A stretch of 64,000 nucleotides of DNA from Aptenodytes patagonicus (lineage: Eukaryota > Chordata > Aves > Sphenisciformes > Spheniscidae). The notes under the pieces were generated by a model. It was not told the DNA's origin. It made no database searches and was given only the letters and a program-made list of their open reading frames with translations. Of the stretch, positions 28,501 through 41,600 are shown piece after piece. Positions within the stretch are counted from its first letter, which is position 1. Each line of letters begins with the position of its first letter. The stretch spans positions 16,516,101 through 16,580,100 of the forward strand of contig NC_134957.1 of the NCBI RefSeq assembly GCF_965638725.1. The letters run 5' to 3'. Position numbers and translations under genes: made by a program.

Positions 28501-31500
28501 GCATGAGAACATCAGAACAAGTACAGGGCGCTGCCTAAGCTTCACCCATTGCTGCTTTCACAGCAGCCATCCCTTCTGAGACAGCTTTGGTAAGCAAGTC
28601 TTCCCCTGAGGAGAGCAGGGTGTTGCTACAGCAGTGTGGTTCCCAGGGTAAAATCCTGCCTCCTGGATGCCCCAGTGCAGGCTCCTGCAAGTTGAAACCA
28701 CTCCACGTGCAGCAGCCAGTTCAAGAGGAGGGAACAGGCCTTTTTGTGCACGCTGCTCCTCCTCGGAGCTCCAACCAGTTTGAAGTCAAACTTCGCTGTT
28801 GCACTTTCAGATCTTTGCCATTTCTTCCAGATGTTAGAAAAAAGAAAAACTTTGCCCCCGTGTTAATCTTAATGTAGCTTTTGCATTGTGCATGTAATAA
28901 AACTGAAGCACAACCTGGAAAGGGGAGGAAAGAGAGCACCTCCAGTAATTTAAATCTCTGCTGTGTTAGCAAAACCCCCTCGAGTTATGAAGGCCATATT
29001 TAAGTTCCCCAGCTAATTAACTGCCAGAAAACAAGTTTAGTTTTAAGGAAACCGTTTTCAGCATTTGACTTTAAGGAATCTTTATTGTAATACCACGTTT
29101 CTTATTCACCACTTGAGTTTCATAACCAAGAAAAACAAACTAGCTCAGACTGCTAACCACAACGCCAGCTTTACAACTGTACGCTCTTTTCTGGTGCAGC
29201 CCATTTCAAGGTCTAGTATACTAGTACCTAACAGAAAACATCATATGCCTTCAAAACTTAAACAAAAAATTCAGTTACGAAACCTGCCACCTCTGCACAA
29301 TTTCCCCTCCTCTACCACCGGCTTTGGTACCCCACCTAACACCACAGAGAACATTAATTCAATCTAAGAGAAATATTTAATATTTTCTCTGTGCAATACT
29401 CTGAGGTGACGTTGACAAACGCCGTGTATGCTTTTCCGACTCTTGTCAGGCCTCGGCAAAGCTTTTTGCAGTGAATAATTAACTTCCAGCTGTTTGACAG
29501 CTTTGCATGTCATGGCAGCCAACTCAAGGACTGCAGCTCCAAGTCAGCTCCTCTAGCCTCACTTAAAGTTGGCTTCTCAGCTTGGTCAGGGATTGGAACT
29601 GTTTTGCATTGTTTAAACTTGCTTTAAACCAACCAGATTCAGCTTCAGTTAAGTCATGAAAGACCCTTTCATTTCAGTTTAAAGGCCTTAGTGTAACCTG
29701 GGGAAAATTCTACAGATCTTTATTTTCTCAGATAGGAAAAGCCAAACCCCTCTAATGTCTCTATCACTGTTTACCAAGAACAGGCTGTAAAACAGCATGA
29801 TGGGACCCCTTCCCCTTTGGGAGTGGACCTAGCTACAACATAGTTCGGTGAAAACATTTGAGGAAGGCAATAGTTTTGTAGGCATTTTTAAGAAAGAAGG
29901 TATAAAACATGATAAGTAGGCAGGTGATTTCAGAACAAGGAAAAAGCTAGCATGCTGCACACAAGCTCCAACATTTCAGATGCTGTAATTTTTTCCCCCT
30001 TTCTGAAAGTCCAAAGTTTTGCATCATCTTTAAGCAGGGTGAAATGAAGCGCCCAGAGTTTTGCCAGTATTATTTCACTTTGTCCAGCGAGCGCCTTGTG
30101 CAACCAACACATCTGCTGTGGCACAGCCACGGCTTCCTCCCTCCGGGAACCAGCACAGCTCACCCCGCGGCTTGCCTAACGCTTCACTCGGGTATACCCG
30201 CAAACAGTCCTTGGTCTTGGTGGTATCAGCAATCCATTTCAACAATATTTTAACCCAGAATCCAGCCAACACTAGATTTTCCTTAGGATTCAACCAGGTT
30301 TTTAATATTGAAGAGAAACAGTTTCACAGAAGCCACTGGAAGGGGAAGGAAAGGAAACAGTACAGTAATTCTATCTGAAAGTTAAACATTATCTTTCCCT
30401 GTGTAGAAGGGGTTTTCTGACAGGCTAGCTGATTAGAAGTTGTTTAATATCACAGTGGCAGAGTAAGTCCAGAAAAACTAAGAATTTTTTTTTTTTTTTT
30501 AAAAAGGATCACCTTTTTTTGTTTTACAAAGGGATTAAACAGCAATTCAGCAGACAACCAATGAACTCTTTTCTCTGAATGCTTTAAAAGGACTGAGAAA
30601 TGAAGGATGCAATTATTAACAGATTAAAGGCTGCAGGCATTCTGCTACAGCTAAGTTCTGCCAGAGAACTACTACAGGATGAAGGATTTTATTTTTAAAG
30701 AGCTTGCATGATCTTGCAGAGAAGTCTTCAGAGAATGCAGTCACACAAGAACTGTTCAAAGTACCACAGCAATAACCCATCACACCCCCTTTCCACAGCT
30801 ATAGAAAGCCCCAGCTGACCACCACGTAAGCCACATGCTCAGAAAAAACAGAATGGAAGAAGTTACTTTTGATTTTCGTTGCTTCACATACAACAAGAGC
30901 AGCAAAAAGCAGACTTCAGAGTTTGAATTCTCAAGGAAAGGCTAGGCTCTCCTTAACAACAGCAGAACCACTATCTGAAGACTCTTTAGGGAGATGAAAT
31001 ACAAACCCTGGCCTTGGTCAGATGGTGGCTGGATCTTTGCTTTTATCTACAGGATATGGTACTTGCAGCACAGATCATCAGCACTAGCTGTGCCTTCAGC
31101 CTTAGTCAAAGGAGCTAGCAGTATTCCCCTGGCATCCCTCCAACCCCCAACATCAGCAAAAAGGCATTAGGACATCAAGCCATCTCCTGTACTTTAACAT
31201 GAAAGACACTGTCAGTTGACTCTCCAACAATTTCCTACCAGATTAGCACACCTGGCTCTTCAGGCATGTAAGAATAATATTTAATATACTTTCAGGTTTA
31301 AAAAAAGACATAACCTTTTGAATATTGCTTATTGCACCGTATTGAAATAGTAAGAAACAGGGGATTTCTGGTGGTTATCAAACAGGCTGGTACAAGTTTA
31401 CCGTTATCTGTTACAGTAGAAGGGAAGATAAACTAACAGCATACAGAGACTGAGCCGGTATTACGGACATGATGTAGTTCACCTCGGATGAAAGGCCAGC

Positions 31501-34500
31501 GCTGCACACAAAAGCCGTTGTGTCTCAGCACCAGGCTACAGACTCGAGGGCTCTCCCTGGCCTCAGAGCAGTGCTATGAAACCAGACGCCCGCACGCTAG
31601 CTCTGCTCTCATCAATGGTACAGTATTGACAAAAAAGTAACGATTGCTCTCATCCACATGCACAAGGCCAGGTCTTATCAGGAACGCAGAGCTGACCGAG
31701 CAGCACCTATCCCAGCACTCATCCTCCATCGCAGACACTGTCAGGGAAAACGTCATCCTCACGCCTTCATTGCCCTGCGATAAGCTCGCCCCTTTGGAAG
31801 AGGGGACGGTGACTGAGCTCACAGTTCGAGGAGCAATTTAAGCCTGGATAAGCTGACATGGAGGTAGGCTTGTCCCTCCCCCTTCTCCTGCTCTTCGTGC
31901 TCTCCACCCCAAACATTACCTGGCACCAAGATAAAAGAACAGCTCACTTCCAGGCTACTTTGCAGTTATTTAAAGCAACAGCCCCTTATGACCCCAGCTG
32001 TTTGATTCAGCTGTCTTCTTGCTCACACTATCACCTAAGCTTAATAAACTCTACTTTCAGCTTGCTTTACTTGGCAGCTGGCACTAGGCCTGATCTCTTC
32101 CTCCTCAACATACAAGTCTTTCAAACTACACATTCAACAGCAAGACACTTGAAAAAGTTGCAAAAATTCGCAGTAGTACTCAGGAACAGGAAGCAATAGC
32201 CAAAGCTTTAAAAAGAAAATATTAAAAAAAAAGAGGGGGGGGGAGGAGCACTACAGAGGAATTTAAAGATGAGAGAGCACCTCAGAAGATCCTCAGCATG
32301 GTGAGGACAGAAGAGAGGGAAGAAGATAAACCCCCTGCTAACTGGTGGTTGTGTTGCGCAAAAGAAACACCTATTTTGGAGAATTCATGCCCACAGCAGT
32401 CTTTGCCTGGAGACACATAACCGCCACATGCTCCTCACCAGCACTACGTTTATTAATGGGACTACACTGCTTGGGAACTACCACCCATTTTTGTCTAGGG
32501 AGACTCTTCGGTGAGGTTGGCCTCCAGATCGGTCACCCAACAGTTACTGTGGATAAGGAAGATTTCCACACTAGGAAGTGTGGGGAAACTTTTACCAAAC
32601 AGGCTGAGTGTCTAAAGGAGCACGTGAAGACCAAATGTAGTTTTACATGACATGAGTTTCCATGGGCCCCTGGGGATACTGGAGGTGGAAACGAACCTGC
32701 ACACTATTTAGTTTAAATAGTGTTAAAAGTTATTATTTGCCAAGTGAATCCAACAATTGCCAGCCTCCCCCTCCCCCCCACCTTCTGAGCCTTTAAGACT
32801 TATGTAAATGCTGCCAGGCCCTCAATCTTAGAACATTTAGAACATGAAATCATCCTTTAAAACAGCAGCCAAGACAGTACGCTTATAAAGGGCACCGAGA
32901 TGAATGAGATCTGTAGGACAGCTCTCTTCACATCCTGTTTGGACAGTGGCACTTGCAAGAGTGAAGTATCATCTTTCAATCTAGCAAACAGCATCCAAAA
33001 CCTTCTGGAGAAACAGTGATCAACATTCCCTAATGAAAATTCTTCGCTGAATTTACTCAACAGCTTTCAGCAGTTTTGATTTAGTAAATACATTGCCCAC
33101 CCTCTTCAAATGAGATTGAGCTCACAGCTAATATCCCTTGCTCTCAACATACTGGTAACTGCTGAGTTCTTACTGGAAGCAAGTAAGTTTGAGAAAACTA
33201 ATGATAAAATAATGTAAGTCTGCATGGTGTAAGCCAGAAGGCGTCTGTCTGCAGAAGGACAACAGGTCACATTTGATACAGTGGGGAACAGTGCTGAGCC
33301 TGACCGCTGTTTGCTCACTGGCACATTCAAGACTGGAGGCAAACAAGCACCGTCATTGTTTTAGGGCCATATGTCCCACACAATGAAGCCTCTGCTACCA
33401 CAGCTGTCACTTAGGATTTTAATTCATCCTTTCACATTTCAGCAGCCCAGTAAACCCAAAGAGCAAGGGCACTTCACAGACCTGTTCCAGGCTATTTAAG
33501 GGTTGGTGCCTACCCTGCAGTTTTCCATGGCACAGAGGTACCTAAATTAGACCAAAAAGAGCAAGGGCAGGGATCAGAAGTTGCTGGTAGCACCAATTAG
33601 TCTATCCTGCTTCTCAGTGCTTCTCATGCTTGTTCACAGACCTCTGCGCTGTGGGCAACCCCAACTCACTATCGCATCCCCACCATACCCTGCAGGTGGG
33701 AAATCAGGGTCATCAGCCAGACTCCGTGTACCACGGTCCGTTATCTGAATGCCACTATAGCTGTGACATTAATTTACTCTAAACCAGGCAGCCAGGAGAA
33801 CTGACTTGAGCACATAAAGACAAAGTTGCAGCGCATACACATCAAATAGCTATTCTCAGATTCAAACAGCTACGAACTCCAGGCACTACAGACTGCAAAT
33901 ACGATCCAGGCACTGTGGATGCATTCAAGTTCCTTCTCAATCAGGAGCTGCTGGTAGGAAGGGCTGAATAATCTGCAGCGGCTCATCTGGCCGTGGCCAG
34001 GGAACATGGGAGAGCAAGTGTCATTAATTAGACCCTGCATCCTTGTTCCTCACCTCAGATGTGCCCAGTGCAAGTCTTCACTTGCTGCAAAGGAGAAGTG
34101 CACTATCTGTTTACGCAACATTTACAAAGCATCAGCACAACCTGCTTTGGGATTACTATTCTGTCTCAATCTTTAAAAGGCTGACGTGACCAGTAAAACT
34201 GTACCTGTTAATATCATAGCAAAGTTTTAGCTTGTTTCTAAAGATCATGCCTCACACAAAGTTGGAGCAGAGCACAATTATACACTTCTGCCATACACTA
34301 TTTCCTCTAAGCATATGGAGATTAGCCCTCACCTCAGTGAAATTCCTGCAGAACAAGTTAAGTGGCAGTGCTACATATTTAACCTTTCCTTCCCCTTTCA
34401 CCCATTGATACAAGTTTACACTTGAACCAGATCTTGTTAGCCTGAGACACGCTGTTACTGTTTTAGCCAGAATTATTTAGGTGTGTTCCCCCAGAATAAG

Positions 34501-37500
34501 GCCTCTGCAGATCAGGTGATGTGCTTCTCAAGGCTAGAGTTACACAACAAGAGAGAAGCCAAAGAAAATTATCACAATAGCTTTCTGACCTGCAAAGAAT
34601 CCTCCTTTACCAGCTGCAGGGAAATACTTAACACCAAAGAACACTTTCCATGGTTACCACCATACCCCGACACCAAAGCCACCTAACAGCCTGGTTCTAT
34701 CTTAAGTCAAGGTCCACCTTTAAAACAAACCAACTCTTGTCGTGCACTTTTCCCCCACATGCTGCTATTTTCCTCCAATCAAATGTCTTTTGCTGAAGGT
34801 CAATATAGGTTATGGAAAGGTGCAATTATAAGCACACAGAACTGTACTTTGAAACCCTGCTCAGCCTGCCACAGAGTGGTACCATCATCTTAAAACGAGC
34901 ACAATTAAAACTGAAGTTTGCTAATTGATACGGTTTTGTCTGTGTAAAAGTACAAAGTAAATATTACTTTGGACTCCATTAAATCCTTGACATTCTATGT
35001 GTTAGAGAGGATTGGGCAGGATTTGATCATATCTGATTTGGCCATTTATTGCATTCTATTGTTTTTATTGCCAGGCTGGTTCGTTTTTTGGTGTGTGTTT
35101 GTTTTGGGGGGGGGGGGTTTGTTCTTTCATTGTTGTGTTTTGGGTTTTTTTGTTTGTTTGTTTTAAAGTTGGCATACCAAAAAGTTTCCACGCAGAGCAC
35201 TGATGTAAGCAATAAAGAATCCATCAGAATAAACATGATTATAAGAAAAGAAGTCTCTGGAAGCAGGATGACCAGGACAAACGCTGCTGTCAAGTACAGG
35301 CATATTTAAGTCTCTAAACAAGAAAGTTGCTTCAAAAGCCAAGCTTGACAGCCCCAGGAAAAGGCACACTGTACTTTTAGATAAGCTTCTGTTAATAACT
35401 ATGTTCTGTTGCTACCAAAGTTCTGAAAAGGAAAGCATGTTGTGCCATACATTTTATCGAGGCCCACCCACAGGGATCTTCCTTCTCTGCCAGGCAGATG
35501 ACAGCTCCCATGCCCCCGCTGCGGAGAGGAGAGCCCTCGGCACTGCTGCAGCGCAGGCAGGAGGAGATGCTACCCCAGGCACGTCAGGAGATGGGAAAGC
35601 CCTGAGGCTTCGCTCCCTCTTGCCCCAGCAAAGGCACCTCCCGCTACTTCCCACTGCCTCAGCTTGGAGAAAGTGCCCGGCCTTGTTTGGTTTCACTTGA
35701 TGGCATATGATGGCCCAGTTATAGCAGAAATGAAGCCAATTAGAAAGCCCAGATTGTGAAGTCACCCTTAGCACAGCTACAGCCGGTACAGCAACGGTGG
35801 GAGTTGTAGTTGCACAAAAACCGTTCTTTAATGAGCAGGACTAACTTCACCACTGTCTCCAGAAGAGTTAGAGCACCCAGTGCCACCACTGAAGGCCAGA
35901 AGAGGAGACCTATCCCAAAGCACAGTTCAGCAAAGGGCAATATGACCAGCTCCGCCTCTTAAGTTTGAGCTCTGCCTACAGCACTACACCTCATCAGCGT
36001 TATACAAGGAATACCATCCTGCACTTGGCAAAATGAATGAGGCTGATTACTTGTAGCTTGCTTCCTCTTGGCTGTGCTGTGTTGAAAGCCTGCAACGTTT
36101 GTCAAGTTTGACTGGAGAGCGTTGGCTCCCAGTGGGGGCACAGGGCAGCGGTGGCCCAAGCGCAGCATGCCACCAAAGCTCCGTGAGCAGAAGGAAGAGC
36201 ATCGCTGTGGGAAGAGGTGAGAACAGGGACTCGCAGATGACCACGACAACAGAAAGAGATAACTCAAGTCTAGAGAGGAAGAAAAGGGAGAGTGGAACGG
36301 GAAAGAAAGCGAGGGACTAAAACAAGGACAAGGAATAAAAGCAACAGCAGCAACAAGCTTAGCCCAGTAATTGTGCTAGGACACAGCAAGGAGGAGTCAC
36401 GCAGATTAAATAAGTGGTTTGACAGAAGCTGTCTTCTCCAGGAAGTCCCTGTCCTGCTTGCCTACAGTTCAGCTGGGAAGTTTCAACATGCCCTTGAGCC
36501 CGTAACCCATCACGCAGGATAATCAGGACAGTTAGAGCCACTCTGACATAAATCCCTCAGCAGAAAGCTTAGACACAGCACGGGAAAGGAGGGAGCTCCT
36601 CTTGGAGCAGACCCTGCAGAGAACAGATGGCTCATTTCAAGAGGCAGCTCCTAGAAAGATTAAGATGCTGTAGGTCCCCCAGCAGCCAGGATGGAGGAGG
36701 GGGCAGGAGCACATATACCTTCCCCTCAAGAACAGGTTCAGCAGTGACCTACCCAGGTCAGCAGTGCCAAAGGAGCTCCTCTGAGAGCGGCAGGATTAGG
36801 CAGGCACACAGTGAACAGGGCAGGGATGCTACTGTCAGTTCAGCAGGAGGAACTTGCCCAGCGATAGCCACATCTCGATAGCATTTGCCAGCAGCTGATT
36901 TGATTACATAAGAAAGCTCTGCCTCAGAAAGGCCAGAGCCCATCCAGATTGTATGTTTTAAATTCTTAAAGCAGAGTACAGACATACAGCTCATTAAGAT
37001 TGCACTCAACAAACCTCCAGAGGCAGCTACTGTTTCCTTCTCTCACCAGAACACCTACCTCCACCACTAACAGACAGAAATCCTCTCCACCCCTTGTCAG
37101 AGGGGTGCTGCAAGGATATAATTATTTTTTGAACCAGTCAAAGCTTTAAGACTCACTATTCATTTTCACTGTTGTATTTCTCTCCAGAAGACGTGGCTCC
37201 CCAAAGCAGTGCCACTTAGCAGAATACCAACACACCCGTGAGGTGCGTGCGCATCAATCCAACAGCCGAGGGCTGGACAGAGCCACCAAAGCCAGCTCAC
37301 CCTGCCCCACCGCAGCCAGGGCACCTGCTCGTGCTGCTACCACAGGGTATTTACACAGCTTTCAGCCCAGGGCTGTTTCTCAGGAAACACTAGCCTGAAA
37401 TACAGCCAAATCTCATGCTTCATTTGAAAGATGGGCAGTTTGGAGAGGAAAAAAAAAAAAAAAACCAAACCAAAAAAAACCCCACTGCTGGCAAGTAGGA

Positions 37501-38689
37501 GGCTTTCTATAGCGAGAGAGGCTCCGTCATCAGCCTCTGCAAAATGGAAACAACCTTTACAGGGCTTTAGTCACTTGCATTGGAAGTGGCATTTTGCTGG
37601 TGAAAAGTTACCTATGGAAGAGTCTCATAATACTCTGCCTATTTCTGAGCTGGTTAGTGTGCGGGACATGGGGAAAAACTATGTCTGAGTGTGGAAACCC
37701 AGCCTATTTCAGGGCCCAAATCTACTCCACAGACTTTACAGGCTTTAAAAAACCCAGCATCCATCAACTCTGGGCAGCTACCTGGTCACGCTAGAAACGC
37801 AAACAAACTGGAGACACTATTCCCACCTTCACCCCGCGCACACCTGCGGCCAGTGCCCAGCCCACCCAGGCCAGAAAGCTCAGGCAGCCGCCCGCTCGCC
37901 CTCAGCCCACAATAGCGGCCTCAGCTATCAGACATCGTTACTCATTAATCAGGGAAAATTCAGCAACAGCAGCGCCTTGAACAGAACCGGCTTGCCCAGG
38001 CAGAAACTCCGCCCGTGCAGGAGAGTCAGAAAGACGTTCCAGCTTCTTACTGAGCACCAAAGCTGGGTACGTTCAGCCAGGGCCGAATCAGCTGGGGGTT
38101 AACCCAAGACGTGCCCTGTTCTCGCACCCTACAGAGGGGAGGAAAGGGGCAGCTCCCAGCCTAGGGGCCCTTCTCTTCCTGAGGCTCCCCCCGCCCCCAG
38201 CAAGCCGGCGGCTGCCGGGCCCCGCGGCGGCTCACCGTGGTGGGACATGGGCAGCACGTCGTTGCCGGTGCCGCGGTAGTTGTAGATGACGGCGGCGGCG
38301 GCGCCGCGCTCGGCGGCCAGGCGGATCTTGTCGGCGAAGGAGCAGCCGCCGCCGCGCTGGATGAGGGCGAGCCAGCCCGGGGAGCCGCCGCCGCCGCCGC
38401 CGGGCGGGGGGGCCCCGCTGAAGTTGGTGCGGGCGCTGCAGGCGTTGAAGGAGTCGCGGCCGTCGGGCAGCACCAGCACCCCCGCGGCCGCCTGCAGCGG
38501 CGAGTCCTGCCCGAACAGGCCACTCTCGCTCGCCTCCCAGCCGCTCCGGTTGCGGTCCGCGCCGTCCTCCCACGACACGTTCAGCCAGGCGGTCCACACC
38601 GCCGCCGCCGCCGCCGCCCCACGGGGACCCGGCGGCGGGGCGGCGCAGAGCAGCGCGGCCAGCGCCACCAGCGCGGCCCCCGGCGACAT
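10394..38689 (-). CDS. RNF128: RNF128 (GRAIL) E3 ubiquitin ligase, isoform A, seven coding exons
   Basis: A membrane-anchored PA-TM-RING ubiquitin ligase of the endosomal system; in mammals it promotes T-cell anergy by ubiquitinating surface and signalling proteins. Joined exons: 38689-38236, 23696-23449, 16378-16307, 15750-15668, 13107-13011, 12164-11996, 10512-10394 (1242 nt, 413 aa; human is 428). All junctions have GT/AG and matching phase. Layout: signal peptide about 1-24; protease-associated luminal domain about 55-185 with N-glycosylation sequons (NVSW, NRSG, NFSG); transmembrane helix about 196-219 ([20 protein letters not shown]); basic juxtamembrane linker; RING-H2 at 267-307 with ligands C267, C270, C285, H287, H290, C293, C304, C307 all present; acidic and serine-rich tail ending REVRS. 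All known key residues are intact. Paralogues RNF130/149/150 match less well in the tail. Confidence 0.95.
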
Positions 38690-41600
38690 CCCGGCACGGC
38701 CCGACCCCGCCGCCGCCGCCTAAAATCGCCGCGGCCCCGCCGCCGCCCACGGGGGAGGAGCGGGGCCGCCCCCGCCCCGGCACGCCCCCCCCCCCCCCCC
38801 CCCGCCCGCCGCGGGAACCCCCCGGGAGTCCCCGGCCCCGCCGCAGCCCCCCGCAGCAAGCGCCGGAGCGGGGACCCCGCGGGGGGGGTTGCCGAACGCC
38901 GCAGCCACGGGCGCCCCGACGGCGGGGGGGGGGGGCGCCGGGGGGTCCCCCTCGCCGGACCTCCTCCCGGGGCAGTGGGTGATCGCCCCAGGTTGCTTCC
39001 CAGGGGGGATGCGGTGGGTCGCCCACCCGGATCACCTCTCGGACGTGATGGTTCCTCCTGACATCGCCTCTCAGGGGCGATGGGTGACTCCCCGGATCGC
39101 TCCCGGGAAGGGTGGATCACCCCCCTCCATCGCCTCCCGGCACGGTGGGTGACCCTCCTCCAGACTGCCTCCCCCGCAGTCCGCCCCAGTGCCTGCAGCG
39201 GACAGAGCACCAGGGGTCCCAGCGGGCCTGTGGGGACCCCCTGAAGGGGCCGACCCCCTGAAGGGGCCGACCCCACAGCAGCCCCCAAGCACAGCAGCAC
39301 CAGCACCCGGTGCCCAGCCGTGACCCAGCCCGCTTCGCACCATTGAGCTAATATTTGCTGAACACCCAGCAACCCGCGGTATCAGTCCTGCCTGAAATTG
39401 GTTTATAGAGTACTAGGTTAGCTGTGTTAACTCACTGGCCATTGTTCTCCGTATCATTAGACATACGCTATAAACCTGCCACTTGAACCAAAAACGCCTT
39501 TTTCTATTTATGTATTAGTTGTATTTGCATAGTTGTTTATTATTTGATCTATGTAACTCGCAATGAAAAGTCGTGTTTCTTCAGGGCTCTTCAGTCACTT
39601 TTTGGGCAGCCAGTTTGCATTCAGAAGTCCCTTGCTCCGGCGCATACACATTTTTGCTGGGTTGTCCCGCATCAGGCAGTGCGGTCAGAGCGCTTGCAGA
39701 ATCGCTGCAAACACGAGCGTGACATGCTGTAGAGCCCTGCCAGGAAATTTGAGGCAAGAAAGGAAGATAAAAGAGAAACAAGAACATTTTGAGCTCCTCT
39801 TCTCCACAGAGCCGCTCTTCTGATGGAGGGGCCCTGCTCCTATCAGCTGCTCTGCAGGAATTGCCCCCAGCACCGGGAGCCACTCAAACGCATCCCCAAA
39901 TGGCCGCGTGTCACTACGCGCAGGCTGGGTTGCTGGGTCGGAGCCCATCATTTAGAAAGGGTTATTCCTGTGCAGCGATTACATGGCACAAGATCAGCTG
40001 CTGCCTACGCAATTGCCAACAAAATTAGTGTAAACACGGAGTTAAACCCTTTCTGATATGAGTCGGCGCCGCTTAGTTTTTAACGCAGGCTTTTGGCTGA
40101 TCTGAATCCATGTGGCTGATAACCGGTAACTCGGCGTCGATCTATGGCGCACATTTCCTTCACTTGCACTTGTGCTAAATGCAGGACAACGAGTTTGACC
40201 CGAGTCAAACCCGACTGGGGTTTGAATGACTACCCGGGGGCCCAGGCTTTGAAACGAACCCGCTCCACCGGCGTCCACCCCTGCCAGCACGGCATCTACA
40301 GGTTTTTGTAGCTCAGTAGCACAGGGAGATCAGCGTTTAGTTTTGCTGCTGAAATAGCAGTGAGCAGAGCAGGTAATGAAGAGCAGATGAAGCAATTTGC
40401 TAAAGATCAATATTGCTAAACACGCAAAGCTTACTAAGCGAACCCTTTTGTCCGAACCTAAACAAACCTCTCATTTGCTCATTCCACATCTAAGTAGACA
40501 ACTTATTTCAACATCTCTAGCTATAATAAGAAGTATATCTGTAAGCAATCAGAGAGACGTGGTTTTGTTTTGAAACCTGTTCCACGTAGGTGCAGGGAAC
40601 AACTTAACAACACTCTGAAAATATAACCAAGCTTTATGCAATGGACGGCAGCCAAACCGCTCAGCTTCAAATGCCTCCAAAGCTTTAGGGATGTTTAGCT
40701 CTGGTAGTTTCACTGAGACAAAATTGGACAAAAGACAAAGACTGGATCCTCCTCGGGATACAAAACTTCCTATAGTTCTGGGGATTTTGAGTGTGAGGCT
40801 TAGCCACAGTCTCTTACACTTCCATACATTACAGTTTGTAACACGGTTATAATAAAGCGACAGCATGGGCGCAGATGTTGCAGCTGCAGCTGCGCGTGGG
40901 TGCGAAGGCATTTCTGCGGCAGGCAGGCTGCCGGGGAGCGGACCCGCAGGGCATCGCGGCGGCTCTGCGCTGGGGCACAGCTGCTCAGCGGCTCCAGCCT
41001 GGCTTTGGGTGGTAGTAACTAACTTTACTGCTCTTCGGCGACCCCTGGGAAACGTGCACACTGTCCAGGGTACTGCCTGGTGGCAAAATGTCCGCAACAC
41101 ATCTGGTAACCTCACCAAAATGAACGCGGAGCCTAAACTTCAACTTCTCACCGTGCAGCGCAGAGAGCAATAACAAGAAAAAAAATTGCTCTAAATGTGA
41201 TTGCGGGCATTTCGCTGCCATGGCATTATTTTGGTACCAAGTTTCTGATTCCTTGCTCAGGCAATGCTTCCACTCGCTTGAAAATAACCAAGTAAGCAAA
41301 CAGCAGGCATAAACAGAAAGCTTGTTCACCGTGGCTGAGGAATTTCTCAGGCTAGCAAAGCAAAGGAAGTCAAGAGTTTGTATTGGGGCAAAAAAGCGGA
41401 CGCTTGTGCTGACGGTGGTCAGTCCTTCCGAGTAAACACTGGAAGACACCAGCCTTGCTTGGCTTGGCCAAGGAAGCCACTTGCAAGGGGCCAACGGCCC
41501 CCGTGCAGCCCGGCATGGTTAGCGGCTCCTCTGGGCCAGCGTAACTGAGAGGAGCTGGGTGAGGTGGCCGGGACAGCGTCAGAGCGCAGAGGGACACCCC

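Larger units (their letters stand above)
23697..38235 (-). other. RNF128: RNF128 intron 1 (exon 1A to exon 2)
   Basis: A 14.5-kb intron. It contains poly-A/T runs (25101-25125, 27247-27260, 30485-30500), a tandem 24-bp duplication at 28147-28194, a T/G-rich stretch with G12 at 35106-35117, and an SBS-like motif at 35799-35810. No exon of another gene was recognised on either strand, and no recognisable LINE or LTR. Confidence 0.75.
37800..39340 (-). promoter_or_regulatory. RNF128: CpG-island promoter region around RNF128 exon 1A
   Basis: A dense CpG-rich block spans exon 1A and at least 600 bp upstream of its ATG. It includes a C19 run at 38785-38803, many GGGGCGG/CCCCGCC-type Sp1-like boxes, and a degenerate minisatellite further upstream. 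No TATA box stands out. Boundaries are approximate; transcription start is not resolved. Confidence 0.65.

Noticed and set aside
32345..32650. Plus-strand ORF with a C..C-like end resembling a zinc finger ([21 protein letters not shown])
   Set aside because: Spacing does not fit a C2H2 finger with proper linker, there is only one such segment, and no neighbouring repeats; probably chance.
38232..39372. Long overlapping ORFs (up to about 270 codons) on both strands over the CpG island
   Set aside because: They arise because GC-rich sequence has few stop codons; their translations are Arg/Gly/Pro/Ala-rich and only the RNF128 exon 1A frame matches a known protein.
40549..41494. Minus-strand ORFs of 189 and 169 codons between RNF128 exons 1A and 1B
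   Set aside because: Low-similarity translations without domain features; they overlap each other in different frames and contain no recognised motif.
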